A stretch of DNA of 20,234 bases, from NCBI GenBank assembly GCA_963595735.1, contig CAVBJJ010000035.1:1-20234 (forward strand). The letters run 5' to 3'. Position 1 is the first letter of the stretch. Each line of letters begins with the position of its first letter. The stretch is from CALWOS01 sp963595735 (GTDB lineage: Bacteria; Bacillota; Clostridia; Oscillospirales; Oscillospiraceae). The notes under the pieces are model-generated. The model worked only from the letters and a program-made list of their open reading frames with translations, did not search any database and was not told where the DNA came from. The translations under genes were made by a program, and so were the position numbers. Positions 1 through 7,622 of this stretch are shown piece after piece.

Positions 1-3000
1 AGGTGACGATCTGGGCGCGGGTGCAAGCCTCCTCCGGGCTGAAGTGCGTGGCGTCCGTGCCCTGGGTGATTTTCTTCTTCACCGCCCAATTCACGGCGTC
101 CTTATAATAGCTGCCTGCGGCAACATCCGCAAAGGTATCGCCCGCAGTGAGCTTTGCCAGCTCCGTCTCCGCCTTTACGAGGACATCGTAATTCTTGACC
201 AGCTCTTTCTGGGTGTCGGTCAGCTTGTTATAGGCCGTACGCGCAGCGTCGATTTTCGCCTTGCTGTCAACGGTCACGGTGCCGATGGCCTCGATCAGCT
301 TATCCACCGCCGCAGCTGCATTCTGGTCATTGGCGCTACCGGAAGAACCGCCGGAATTGCTGGAAACCGTAACCGTGCATCGTGTCGGAACGACTATTGC
401 GTCCTCGAAGTGCAGTCCGGCGGAGCCGTCATAGGCCACGCAGGTATAGTCGCAGGTACCGCTGACCTCCACGGTGTAGGTACCGGTCTCGGGGAAAGTA
501 ATGGCAAACTGACCCATGATATCGGTCACGGTGCTCAGCTCCGGAACCGCTTTCCCCTTGCTGTCATAAACCGTAACCTCCGCGCCCACCGGTGCGGCCT
601 TGGAAACAAAGTCTGCGCTACTGTTCATGACATTCATGCCGTTGACCGTGAAGATCTTCTTTGCCTGGGCGTTTGCCCGCACTTCGTCCGGCTGGAACCA
701 GGTGTACAAATCCGAATAATTGTCAACATCATCGTAATAGTACACCGACAGGCTGTCCTGATCCTTGATTTGGGTCTGTGCGCTGTAAACCCAGCCGTTA
801 TTCAGCGTATAGGACAGGTTCGCGCTGTCCTCGCCCCAGAACTTGGTGATCCAGCCGGTGTTTTCGTTCTCCTCGTAGCCATGGATGCCGCCGGAGTAAT
901 ATTCCGTGTGGAACGACCGGAAGGCCTCGCCAATGGTATATTTGCCGTCCTCATTATAGTCATAGACATCTACCGGGACGCGATACAGCGTTGTGTTGTC
1001 GCTGGTGGCGATTTTTCCCTCTTCAGCAAAGGATACATAGGTGCTGATGGACTTGCGGGTGGGCGTGGAGCCGCCGCCGCTGGTGACCTCCACGGTGCAT
1101 CGGGCGGGAGACACGGCGGCGCCGGAAACCGTGGTGCTGTTCTTGTCCTTATAGGTGCAGGTACCGGTCACTTCCAAAGTGTAGGTCCCGGCGGAGGGGA
1201 AGCGGATGGCAAAATCGCCGTCCTGATTGACCGTGGTAGTGAGGGCTTCCTGCTTTTCCCCCTGGCTGTTGTAAACGGTGACGGTGGCGCCGTTGGGGGC
1301 GGCGGTCCAGTTGTCCGCTGTGGCCTTGCCGTTCACCGTGAGGACCTTGCGCTCCCCGGCTGTGGCGGTGTAGGATGCTTCATCGAACCAGGTGTAGAGG
1401 TCCTTTTTGTTCGCGTTGATGTGTCCGGTGATCTTGTCGCCGTCCACAAGCTCAGTGCTGGAATCCTTGACCACCTCGCCGTTATGGGCATAGATCATGT
1501 CCGGCTGCCAGCAGCCCCAGAAACGCTTGGTAGCACTCGTGCCATACGGATCCGTGTTGAGGTATTCGTCATAGCCGGCAGCATCATCTGGGCAGTAGAA
1601 ATGATGCAGGGTGACCCAGGCGTCCACCATAGTGTACTTGCCGTCCTTGTTCAAGTCATAGACGGTCAGGGGGATATCCTTTACAGGGGTTCCATCCTTG
1701 CCAATCAACCATTCGCCCTTGTCGTCGCAGGAAGCGTAAACGGTGATTGGCGTACCCATATCGCCAGTCTGGTCAATGACCGTAAAGTTTACGAGCAGCG
1801 GCTCCAAGCCCGCAATGCCCGTCACAGACGGCGTATCACCCTCCAAGCCGACATAGACTTTGTTGTCATAGACTGTCAGATGTCGGCTGATCGGGGCAGC
1901 ATACGGCCAGCCTGCGAACGAACGCGTATCAGAGGAGCCATCCCCTCTTACCAGAAGAAATCTGGTCGATCTGTTCTGCGGAACAAATTTGCTGCCAGCC
2001 TTCAATTCAGTCGATTTCAAAGGAGCCTTCAGTTCGATCTTAACGACCAAATCCACCGTAATCGGCGTGGTGGCTGTTTTGCCACCCACGGTAACCGTGA
2101 CCGGAACATCCACTGCCGTGTTATCAAAAACGCTGGGCGTGTAGGTGTATTCGTCCGTCGTCAATTCAGCTGATGTCCCATCGCTGTAGTGCGCGACAAC
2201 AACCATGCCGGTGGGGTCAAAGCTCTCGGTTGGGTAATACTTGGTCTTGGTGGGCGGATTGGTGATTTCCACACTGGTGACCGAAATGTCATTTACATTC
2301 ACGGTGATTTCCGTGGTTTTGGTCACGCCGCCCTGGGTGTAGCTGATTGTGACCGGCTTGTCACCCACGGTGGAGGAATCGAGGGTGCAAGAGACATCTG
2401 CGGTCACATCCTTGGTCTTGCCATTGCGGTAACGGGCGGTAACTACCATACCGGTTGTATTGAAAGTTTCATCCAGCTTATAAACGGTCTTGGTGGGCAT
2501 GGTGGTTACGCTGATGCTGTCCAGCGTGGAAACCGGAATGGACAGGTCCGGCAACTTGGCGAGATAGCCGAACACGCCCGGCGCCATGTCCTGGGTGGCG
2601 GTCTGGTCGTCGCTCTGGGATTTCGTGAGATCGCCGTTTTCGTCCAGGAAACCGCCCAGATTCTTGCGGAAGCCGCCGATCTCACCAAAGCCGGCCGTAT
2701 TGAAGGTGCCCAGGGTCATGTCAAAGGTGTCCCCGGTGAAATCCTCCGGAATGGTCAGATTGCCGTCCTCCTTGACGATGGGGTTGTGCCACTGGCTGCC
2801 GTCGTCCGTTTCCAGTAGGAAGCTGCTCAGGGTATGCTTCTTCTCACTGCTGGCGAAGAAATAGTAGCCGTAGGGGCCGCGCCCCGTACCGGCGTGCTTG
2901 CCCGGCAGGCCGCTGAGAGTATAGTACATGGGGGCAACATCGCTGTTGATGTACTGGTTGCGGTTCAGGGGGTTAAAGAGGGTATCAAACTTGATGGAAA

Positions 3001-4207
3001 GCTCCTCGCCCGCGCAGACCACGCTATCCTCCAGGGGCATACCGTTGACGGTGATGTTGGTCTTTTTGGCGTTCAGAACCTGATACTCCGCCTTGCCGTT
3101 CTTTTCCAGCTTGAGGATGTTGCGGCCATCGGTCAGGGGCACATCGTAGCTGCCGTCCTCGTTGGCGGTCAGGGTCTGGAAGCCGTCAAAATGCAGAGAA
3201 TTGCAGTCGTCATAGCTGTCGATCTTCGGATTTGCCACCGAAACGGTAACGCCGCTGGTGGCGGGAGTGAAGCTGTAGCTGCCGCTGTCTCCCACAAAAT
3301 AGATCACATCAAAATCGGCATCCACAGCACGGGAGCCGTTGGGGAATTCCAGGGTGGTGCCCTTGTCGATGCCGCTGTCGCCCTCGCCTACGGTCACCAC
3401 AAACACGCCGGTGTTCTCCGGCCACAGTGCGCCGAAGAAGCCGTTGGACTCATAATGGCCGGCTTCGCCCTTGTTGCCCTTGGAGGCGTCCTTTTCGTCA
3501 TAGGCGATGTTGATGGCGTCATAGGTGACCTTGACGATGGCGGTACCCTTGCCGTTGGCGGTGATCACGCCGTTTTCGTCCATGGAAATGACAGCATCGG
3601 AGGGTTCGCCGTTTTCATCCAGCACAGTGTAATGATAGTTCGGCTGGAACCACATATATTTCGCGCCCAAACCCCAGTCCACATTGGTGGTCCACCAGTT
3701 GCGCAGACCCACAAACTGGTAGCGGCTGCCTACGGATGGCATTTTCAGGTAGCCCTCCGAATTGATGTTCATATACAGATCGCAGACATTCACGCCGCCG
3801 TGGGACATGGGATCCCGATCCAGCAGGGTCTGGGTCTGGCCGGACGGCTGGAGCATCTGTTTGGTGATGGTCATGCTGCCGCCGACGGTCATGTAGGCAC
3901 TGCCGGCATAGGTGATGTAGTTCTCACCGTCCACCCGGAACATACAATGGGTTTTCGTATCCGTTGCGGCAAAGCTGTATGTGGTCATGCCGCTGGGCGA
4001 ATTCTCCGCCTTGCTGACCGGTTCAAACTCGGTCACACCCTTGTACATTTCCGTGTCGGTCACGAGCAATGTTGCATCGCTGGGCACAACGAAGGTGTAG
4101 ATGCCCGTGGTTTCGTCAGCGCCAGTTTCTGCCGCAAGTACTGTCATGGGCAGCAGGCTCATCAGCACCACAACGGTCATAGCCAAACTGAGTAATCTTT
4201 TTTTCAC
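1..4207 (-). CDS. Giant secreted SLH-domain surface protein, 3' end beyond left edge
   Basis: The first 1402 codons are present and no stop is reached. Translation begins at GTG (4207-4205), seven bases after AGGAGG (4220-4215). Residues 1-26 are a signal peptide (MKKRLL, hydrophobic core, VLAA). A BIG2-like stretch with ITANGKGTAIVKV lies near 205-235. Two group-3 bacterial Ig-like domains follow at about 563-720, each with the pattern 'Y...E.F..TGMVV.A.Y..G'. Two tandem repeats of about 230 residues come next (about 825-1280); each holds a canonical EF-hand loop (DLNKDGKYTMVD near 850, DYNEDGKYTIGE near 1080), a Trp/Tyr-rich section and an Ig-like beta domain (NG.TVTVY..G). A Gly/Ser linker and a helical segment lead to the start of an SLH domain (1359-1402, FADV to TRAQIVT), which in this family binds cell-wall polymer. 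A cobalamin riboswitch precedes the gene, so a role in corrinoid capture is inferred; the sequence does not prove it. An adhesin role is the alternative. Confidence 0.88.
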   Translation of the reverse strand, partial: MKKRLLSLAMTVVVLMSLLPMTVLAAETGADETTGIYTFVVPSDATLLVTDTEMYKGVTEFEPVSKAENSPSGMTTYSFAATDTKTHCMFRVDGENYITYAGSAYMTVGGSMTITKQMLQPSGQTQTLLDRDPMSHGGVNVCDLYMNINSEGYLKMPSVGSRYQFVGLRNWWTTNVDWGLGAKYMWFQPNYHYTVLDENGEPSDAVISMDENGVITANGKGTAIVKVTYDAINIAYDEKDASKGNKGEAGHYESNGFFGALWPENTGVFVVTVGEGDSGIDKGTTLEFPNGSRAVDADFDVIYFVGDSGSYSFTPATSGVTVSVANPKIDSYDDCNSLHFDGFQTLTANEDGSYDVPLTDGRNILKLEKNGKAEYQVLNAKKTNITVNGMPLEDSVVCAGEELSIKFDTLFNPLNRNQYINSDVAPMYYTLSGLPGKHAGTGRGPYGYYFFASSEKKHTLSSFLLETDDGSQWHNPIVKEDGNLTIPEDFTGDTFDMTLGTFNTAGFGEIGGFRKNLGGFLDENGDLTKSQSDDQTATQDMAPGVFGYLAKLPDLSIPVSTLDSISVTTMPTKTVYKLDETFNTTGMVVTARYRNGKTKDVTADVSCTLDSSTVGDKPVTISYTQGGVTKTTEITVNVNDISVTSVEITNPPTKTKYYPTESFDPTGMVVVAHYSDGTSAELTTDEYTYTPSVFDNTAVDVPVTVTVGGKTATTPITVDLVVKIELKAPLKSTELKAGSKFVPQNRSTRFLLVRGDGSSDTRSFAGWPYAAPISRHLTVYDNKVYVGLEGDTPSVTGIAGLEPLLVNFTVIDQTGDMGTPITVYASCDDKGEWLIGKDGTPVKDIPLTVYDLNKDGKYTMVDAWVTLHHFYCPDDAAGYDEYLNTDPYGTSATKRFWGCWQPDMIYAHNGEVVKDSSTELVDGDKITGHINANKKDLYTWFDEASYTATAGERKVLTVNGKATADNWTAAPNGATVTVYNSQGEKQEALTTTVNQDGDFAIRFPSAGTYTLEVTGTCTYKDKNSTTVSGAAVSPARCTVEVTSGGGSTPTRKSISTYVSFAEEGKIATSDNTTLYRVPVDVYDYNEDGKYTIGEAFRSFHTEYYSGGIHGYEENENTGWITKFWGEDSANLSYTLNNGWVYSAQTQIKDQDSLSVYYYDDVDNYSDLYTWFQPDEVRANAQAKKIFTVNGMNVMNSSADFVSKAAPVGAEVTVYDSKGKAVPELSTVTDIMGQFAITFPETGTYTVEVSGTCDYTCVAYDGSAGLHFEDAIVVPTRCTVTVSSNSGGSSGSANDQNAAAAVDKLIEAIGTVTVDSKAKIDAARTAYNKLTDTQKELVKNYDVLVKAETELAKLTAGDTFADVAAGSYYKDAVNWAVKKKITQGTDATHFSPEEACTRAQIVT

Positions 4208-4297
4208 TGCTTGTCCTCCTGTTTTTCTTTTTTGAGATGATCTATATAAACGCCCAATGGACGGAATTTTTTGCATCAGGTTCCTGTGACAAAGCTC

Positions 4298-4373
4298 TTT
4301 ATGGTTTGCGTACAAACCATAAAGGGGTATACCCCTTTATGGTTTGCGTACAAACCATAAAGGGGTATACCCC
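4298..4373. repeat. Two exact 38-bp tandem repeats, each with nested palindromes
   Basis: Copy 1 is 4298-4335 and copy 2 is 4336-4373, with no mismatch. Each unit is an 11-bp inverted repeat (arms TTTATGGTTTG and CAAACCATAAA around the loop CGTA) followed by the 12-bp perfect palindrome GGGGTATACCCC. The array lies in the untranslated leader of the surface-protein gene, between the terminator and the ribosome site. It could form stacked RNA hairpins or serve as paired protein-binding sites. Which of these applies is unknown. Confidence 0.9.
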
Positions 4374-4401
4374 TTGCAAATCACCGATTTTACCGCTATG
4401 G

Positions 4402-4447
4402 CAAAATAAAAACCGGGTAACGCGACCTTTCGGTCATGTCACCCGGT
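4402..4447 (-). terminator. Intrinsic terminator, probable expression platform of the cobalamin riboswitch
   Basis: Read on the minus strand, the outer stem ACCGGGT/ACCCGGT (4447-4441 with 4418-4412) encloses an inner GACC-GAAA-GGTC hairpin. TTTTATTTT follows directly. It sits about 70 bases downstream of the riboswitch and about 195 bases upstream of the GTG start, the usual place for premature termination when the ligand is bound. Confidence 0.8.
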
Positions 4448-4470
4448 AAACGGTATAAAAAAATAGCAAA

Positions 4471-4495
4471 GCAGAACAGGCTTGCAGTGCCTGCT
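4471..4495 (-). promoter_or_regulatory. Stem-loop between riboswitch aptamer and terminator
   Basis: On the minus strand GAGCAGGC pairs with GCCTGTTC (one G-T pair) around a nine-base loop. It lies between the aptamer and the terminator and could be part of the antitermination switch. No exact competing pairing with the terminator stem was established. Confidence 0.4.
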
Positions 4496-4519
4496 CAAAC
4501 TTCACCCCATGTCAACTTA

Positions 4520-4716
4520 CTCTCGTTATTCTGGCTTGCGCATTGGGAGCTTATATAACTCTGCGTCTGTCTTTCCGCCTTCCCAAGTTTCCCCAGTGAC
4601 CGGCTCACGCCATGAAAGACACACTCCTGCGCTTACAGCACCGGGTGTCAGCTCCGGACTTGAACCGGATTCCCTTATCCCCGCATCTGCCCAGCCGGAC
4701 AGTCATTATACGAGGA
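4520..4716 (-). ncRNA. Cobalamin (vitamin B12) riboswitch
   Basis: The minus strand carries the conserved core blocks in the family order: AAGGGAA then TCCGGTTCAAGTCCGGA (4676-4654), then GCTGACACCCGGTGCTGTAA (4653-4634), then GCCGGTCACTGGGGAAACTT (4604-4585) and GGGAAGGCGG (4584-4575), ending with GCGCAAGCCAG (4541-4531). The closing P1 stem can form from CTCGTAT (4714-4708) and ATAACGAG (4529-4522) with one bulge. In known members cobalamin binding shuts off downstream expression. Here the only downstream gene in reach is the SLH surface protein. Confidence 0.9.
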
Positions 4717-4746
4717 AATAGTAAGCATTCAATTTTTACTGCCACA

Positions 4747-4775
4747 ACTATACCGTACGCTACCCGCTTTGTCAA
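4747..4775 (-). promoter_or_regulatory. Promoter of the riboswitch/surface-protein transcript
   Basis: On the minus strand a perfect TTGACA (4775-4770) and TATAGT (4752-4747) are separated by 17 bases. The predicted transcript start near 4740 lies about 25 bases before the riboswitch, so promoter, aptamer, terminator and gene are in the expected order. Confidence 0.82.
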
Positions 4776-4828
4776 GAGAAATGTATTGCGGTATCTTTTG
4801 TGCTGCTGCAAGGATATCCCGTTTTGCG

Positions 4829-4857
4829 TTGACAGACCAAGTTTGTCGTGCTAATAT
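4829..4857 (+). promoter_or_regulatory. Promoter of the C39-like gene
   Basis: TTGACA (4829-4834) and TAATAT (4852-4857) are separated by 17 bases. The start codon is about 50 bases downstream of the likely transcript start. This promoter is divergent from the riboswitch promoter, with about 50 bases between the two -35 boxes. Confidence 0.78.
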
Positions 4858-4913
4858 GCCTATCATAACACTATGCTTTGTGGGCGTCACAAGGAATGCA
4901 AGGAGTGGATCAG

Positions 4914-5534
4914 ATGAAAAATCCGTTGCGCTATCAGATCACAGAATACGACTGCGGCCCAACTTCCATGCTCAACGCCGTCAGCTATCTTTTCCCCCGA
5001 GAGGATATCCCGCCGGAGATCGTCCGAAACATCATGCTGTACTGCCTGGATTGCTTCGGGCCGGACGGCACCAGCGGAAAATGCGGCACCTCCTGCATGG
5101 CCATGCAGTTTCTCAGCAACTGGCTCAACAGCTTCGGAAACGCCGGGCATCTTCCCATTTCCAGCAGCTACCTTTCCGGGTGGAAGGTCAATTTTTCCCA
5201 AAACAGTCTGCTCCGGGACGCGCTCTGCCGAGGCGGCGTGGCGGTGGTGCGGCTGGATCTGGAGGGCTGGCACTATGTGCTGCTCACCGGCATTGTAGGA
5301 CAGTCCGTACGGCTGTTCGACCCCTATTACCATGTGGGCGGGTATGCCGACCCGGCGCTGCAGGTGGTCACCGACCATCCGGAGGCCTACAACCGCGTGG
5401 TGCCGATCTCCTATCTGGAGCGGGAGGCGCAGCTGCCCTATGCCTTCGGTCCGGTAGAACTGCGGGAGGCCGTGCTGCTGTTCAACACCCGCACAGTGCT
5501 GACGGCGGAAAACACAGTGGAATACATCATTTAA
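4914..5534 (+). CDS. C39-like papain-fold protein, cytosolic
   Basis: The product has 206 residues. The ATG at 4914 is preferred over an in-frame ATG at 4878 because AGGAG (4900-4904) lies nine bases upstream of it. The N-terminus carries YDCGPTSMLNAVSYL with the likely nucleophile Cys14. LEGWHYVLLTG supplies His120 and LFDPYY supplies Asp136, the order of a peptidase C39/papain-like Cys-His-Asp triad. There is no signal peptide, membrane segment or ABC-transporter fusion, unlike bacteriocin-processing C39 proteins. Several further cysteines (44, 47, 57, 61) cluster in the first third. The gene stands alone with its own promoter and terminator. The substrate is unknown; a peptidase, a transglutaminase-like enzyme or an inactive relative are all possible. 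Confidence 0.8.
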   Translation: MKNPLRYQITEYDCGPTSMLNAVSYLFPREDIPPEIVRNIMLYCLDCFGPDGTSGKCGTSCMAMQFLSNWLNSFGNAGHLPISSSYLSGWKVNFSQNSLLRDALCRGGVAVVRLDLEGWHYVLLTGIVGQSVRLFDPYYHVGGYADPALQVVTDHPEAYNRVVPISYLEREAQLPYAFGPVELREAVLLFNTRTVLTAENTVEYII

Positions 5535-5606
5535 TTTCTTATCCTCTCAAGTTCCCCCCTGCTGCGGAGTTCTCCGCTGACCGCCTGTTTTTCGACAGCC
5601 CCCCTT

Positions 5607-5644
5607 ACCCCAAAAGTCCATGACTTTTGGGGTATTTTCTTTTA
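5607..5644 (+). terminator. Terminator of the C39-like gene
   Basis: A perfect 12-bp stem, ACCCCAAAAGTC with GACTTTTGGGGT, closes a three-base loop (CAT). ATTTTCTTTT follows. The hairpin lies about 70 bases after the C39-like stop codon. Confidence 0.88.
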
Positions 5645-5675
5645 TTGTGAGATTCTGCCGTGTTTCTTACCGGAG

Positions 5676-5692
5676 TACCAACAATTTTTGGT
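5676..5692. promoter_or_regulatory. Inverted repeat upstream of the operon promoter
   Basis: ACCAA-N6-TTGGT (5677-5692) is preceded by T, so the left side reads TACCAACA. The same eight bases recur in the hairpin at 5776-5800 on the other side of the promoter. It may be an upstream operator. Confidence 0.4.
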
Positions 5693-5730
5693 GCGGTTCG
5701 CCAGTTTTCTCCGCTTGCGTGGATTTGGCG

Positions 5731-5759
5731 TTGACAAATGCGCCGGTCCATGGTACGAT
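5731..5759 (+). promoter_or_regulatory. Promoter of the methionine-type transporter operon
   Basis: TTGACA (5731-5736) and TACGAT (5754-5759) have a 17-base spacer. The likely start near 5766 gives a leader of about 137 bases. No S-box (SAM) riboswitch or T-box core was recognised in that leader. Confidence 0.7.
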
Positions 5760-5775
5760 GCATTCACCCGATAAA

Positions 5776-5800
5776 CCTACCAACACCACCTGTTGGTAGG
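5776..5800 (+). promoter_or_regulatory. Perfect inverted repeat at the start of the operon leader
   Basis: CCTACCAACA (5776-5785) and TGTTGGTAGG (5791-5800) are perfect 10-base arms around CCACC. It lies about 10 bases into the predicted transcript. It could be an operator overlapping the initial transcribed region or a 5' hairpin protecting the mRNA. No T-tract follows, so it is not a terminator. Confidence 0.55.
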
Positions 5801-5902
5801 AATTAAGAAAAGGCGCAGAAAATCACCGGGGTCTCTGTCCGGCAGGGATAAGGCCACGGTGCGGGAAGCACTTTCCTGTTTTTGCGCAAAGGAGGAATCG
5901 AT

Positions 5903-6949
5903 TTGATCGCATTGCAGAACATTTCCAAAGTGTTTGGAAGCGGCCGGCAGCAGGTGCAGGCGGTGCAGGATGTGTCCCTGACCATCGGGAAGGGAGAGAT
6001 CTTCGGCATCATCGGTTTTTCCGGCGCGGGAAAGTCCACTCTGGTTCGCTGTATCAATCTGCTGGAGCGTCCCACCTCCGGCACGGTCACGGTGGATGGC
6101 CAGGAGCTGACGGCGCTGTCGGCAAAGCAGCTGCGCCAGATGCGGAAAAAGATCGGCATGATCTTCCAGCATTTTAACCTGATGCCCTCCCGGACGGTGG
6201 CCGGAAATGTGGCATTCCCCCTGCGAGGCAGCGGCCTGAGTGAGAAAGAAATGGCCGCCAAGGTGCAGCGGCTGCTGGAGCTGGTAGGGATCGGAGACAA
6301 GGCAAACGCCTATCCCAGTCAACTCTCCGGCGGACAAAAGCAGCGCGTGGCCATCGCCCGGGCGCTGGCAAATGATCCCAGCGTGCTGCTGTGCGACGAG
6401 GCCACCTCGGCGCTGGACCCGCAAACCACCCGGGCAATCCTCCATCTGCTAAAACACCTCAACGAAAGCCTTGGCATTACCATCGTACTCATCACCCATG
6501 AGATGGCGGTGGTCAAGGAGATCTGCGACCGCGTGGCGGTGATGGAACACGGCAGAGTCGTGGAGCAGGGCGAGGTATTCCATGTGTTTGCCGATCCCCA
6601 GCAGGATGTGACAAAGAACTTTATCCACACGACCTCCAACCTGCAAAAGATCGAGGAGCTTGTCGCGGAGCACTCTCCGGTAGTACAGCTCCAGCCGGGA
6701 GAAGTGATCGTCCGGCTGTCTTATGTGCAGCGAAATGTCTCGGAGCCGCTGATCTCCACGGTTTCGCAAAAGTTCCAAATCAGCCTGAATATCATCTTTG
6801 CGGATATCACGCTGGTGCAGAACGCGCCCATCGGCGGCACGGTGGCCATCATCAGCGGGGCGCGGGAGCAGATCACAAAGGCGATAGAATACCTGATCGA
6901 AAAAAATGTCGGCGTGGAGGTGATCCAAGATGCAAGAGTTTCTGAATAG
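5903..6949 (+). CDS. metN: Methionine-type ABC importer, ATP-binding subunit (MetN family)
   Basis: The product has 348 residues and powers import by the MetNIQ-type transporter at the inner face of the membrane. TTG at 5903 is chosen because AAGGAGG lies seven bases upstream; no ATG fits, and an earlier in-frame TTG at 5882 has no comparable ribosome site. The Walker A GFSGAGKST is at 38-46, the Q-loop near IFQHFN (87-92), the LSGGQ signature at 141-145 and Walker B LLCDEA at 162-167, followed by an H-loop THE. Residues from about 260 to the end form an ACT-like NIL domain, which in MetN senses substrate and inhibits transport. The 3' end overlaps the permease gene by 20 bases. The family is clear; methionine itself as substrate is inferred. 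Confidence 0.93.
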   Translation: MIALQNISKVFGSGRQQVQAVQDVSLTIGKGEIFGIIGFSGAGKSTLVRCINLLERPTSGTVTVDGQELTALSAKQLRQMRKKIGMIFQHFNLMPSRTVAGNVAFPLRGSGLSEKEMAAKVQRLLELVGIGDKANAYPSQLSGGQKQRVAIARALANDPSVLLCDEATSALDPQTTRAILHLLKHLNESLGITIVLITHEMAVVKEICDRVAVMEHGRVVEQGEVFHVFADPQQDVTKNFIHTTSNLQKIEELVAEHSPVVQLQPGEVIVRLSYVQRNVSEPLISTVSQKFQISLNIIFADITLVQNAPIGGTVAIISGAREQITKAIEYLIEKNVGVEVIQDARVSE

Positions 6950-7610
6950 ATGCATCCCCAATGTCATGGCGCGCTTGCCAGACTTTTATGCGGCGATCGG
7001 CGACACGCTGCTGATGGTCGTTTGGTCCGGAGCAATTTCCTTTGTGCTGGGACTGGTTTTGGGCATCCTGCTCACGGTCACAAAGCCCGGCGGCGTTTTG
7101 GAAAACCGCGTGGTGTATCAAATCGTGGACAAGCTGGTCAGCCTGTTCCGCTCCATTCCCTTTATCATTCTGCTGACCTGGGTCATGCCCATTTCCCGCA
7201 GCATTATGGGAACCGCCATTTATGTGCAGGGCGCGATCGTTCCGCTGGTGTTCGGCTGCGTTCCCTTTTTCACCCGGCAGGTACAGGGTGCGCTGGCAGA
7301 GCTGGATCCCGGTCTGGTAGAGGCGGCGCTTTCCATGGGCTCCAGCCCTCTGGAGATCATTTTCCGGGTATATCTGAAGGAAAGCGTGGCGGCCATCGCC
7401 CGCGGCACGACCATCACGGCCATCAGCCTGCTGAACCTGACGGCAATGGCTGGCGTTGTGGGCGCAGGCGGTCTGGGCGACTTTGCCGTTCGCTATGGCC
7501 ACGACCGGAATATGCTGGATGTGACTAATATGACGGTGCTGGTTCTGGTCATCATCGTCTGCGTCATGGAGTTCATCGGCGGCCGGGTCGTGAAGAAAAA
7601 CACCCATTGA
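6930..7610 (+). CDS. metI: Methionine-type ABC importer, permease subunit (MetI family)
   Basis: The product has 226 residues and about five membrane segments (near 24-49, 66-86, 96-118, 155-180 and 201-217). The EAA coupling loop is visible at about 131-150 (EAALSMGSSPLEIIFRVYLK); in this family it docks onto the ATPase. The ATG at 6930 has GGAGG nine bases upstream, inside the end of metN, so the two genes are probably translationally coupled. The length is normal for MetI. The dehydrogenase gene starts 12 bases after the stop codon. Confidence 0.93.
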   Translation: MQEFLNRCIPNVMARLPDFYAAIGDTLLMVVWSGAISFVLGLVLGILLTVTKPGGVLENRVVYQIVDKLVSLFRSIPFIILLTWVMPISRSIMGTAIYVQGAIVPLVFGCVPFFTRQVQGALAELDPGLVEAALSMGSSPLEIIFRVYLKESVAAIARGTTITAISLLNLTAMAGVVGAGGLGDFAVRYGHDRNMLDVTNMTVLVLVIIVCVMEFIGGRVVKKNTH

Positions 7611-7622
7611 GGAGGCAGAACA

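Noticed and set aside
44..4195. Long plus-strand open frames (709, 209 and 453 codons) opposite the surface-protein gene
   Set aside because: They lack good ribosome sites and recognisable motifs, and their protein sequences are His/Gly/Val-rich in the way antisense frames are. The minus frame has a signal peptide, repeats and SLH motif in one continuous reading frame.
4298..4373. CRISPR array
   Set aside because: The two 38-bp units are directly abutting with no spacers, and no cas genes are present.
4612..4700. tRNA-like segment (GAACCGGATTCCC) on the plus strand
   Set aside because: No cloverleaf can be drawn; on the minus strand this stretch is the conserved core of the cobalamin riboswitch.
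4237..4854. Short open frames in the leader between the surface-protein gene and the C39-like gene
   Set aside because: They translate the tandem palindromes, terminator and riboswitch; none has a credible ribosome site or family match.
5766..5902. SAM riboswitch or T-box ahead of the methionine-type importer operon
   Set aside because: Neither the S-box core nor the T-box AGGGTGG-type sequence was found; the only clear structure is the perfect inverted repeat at 5776-5800.
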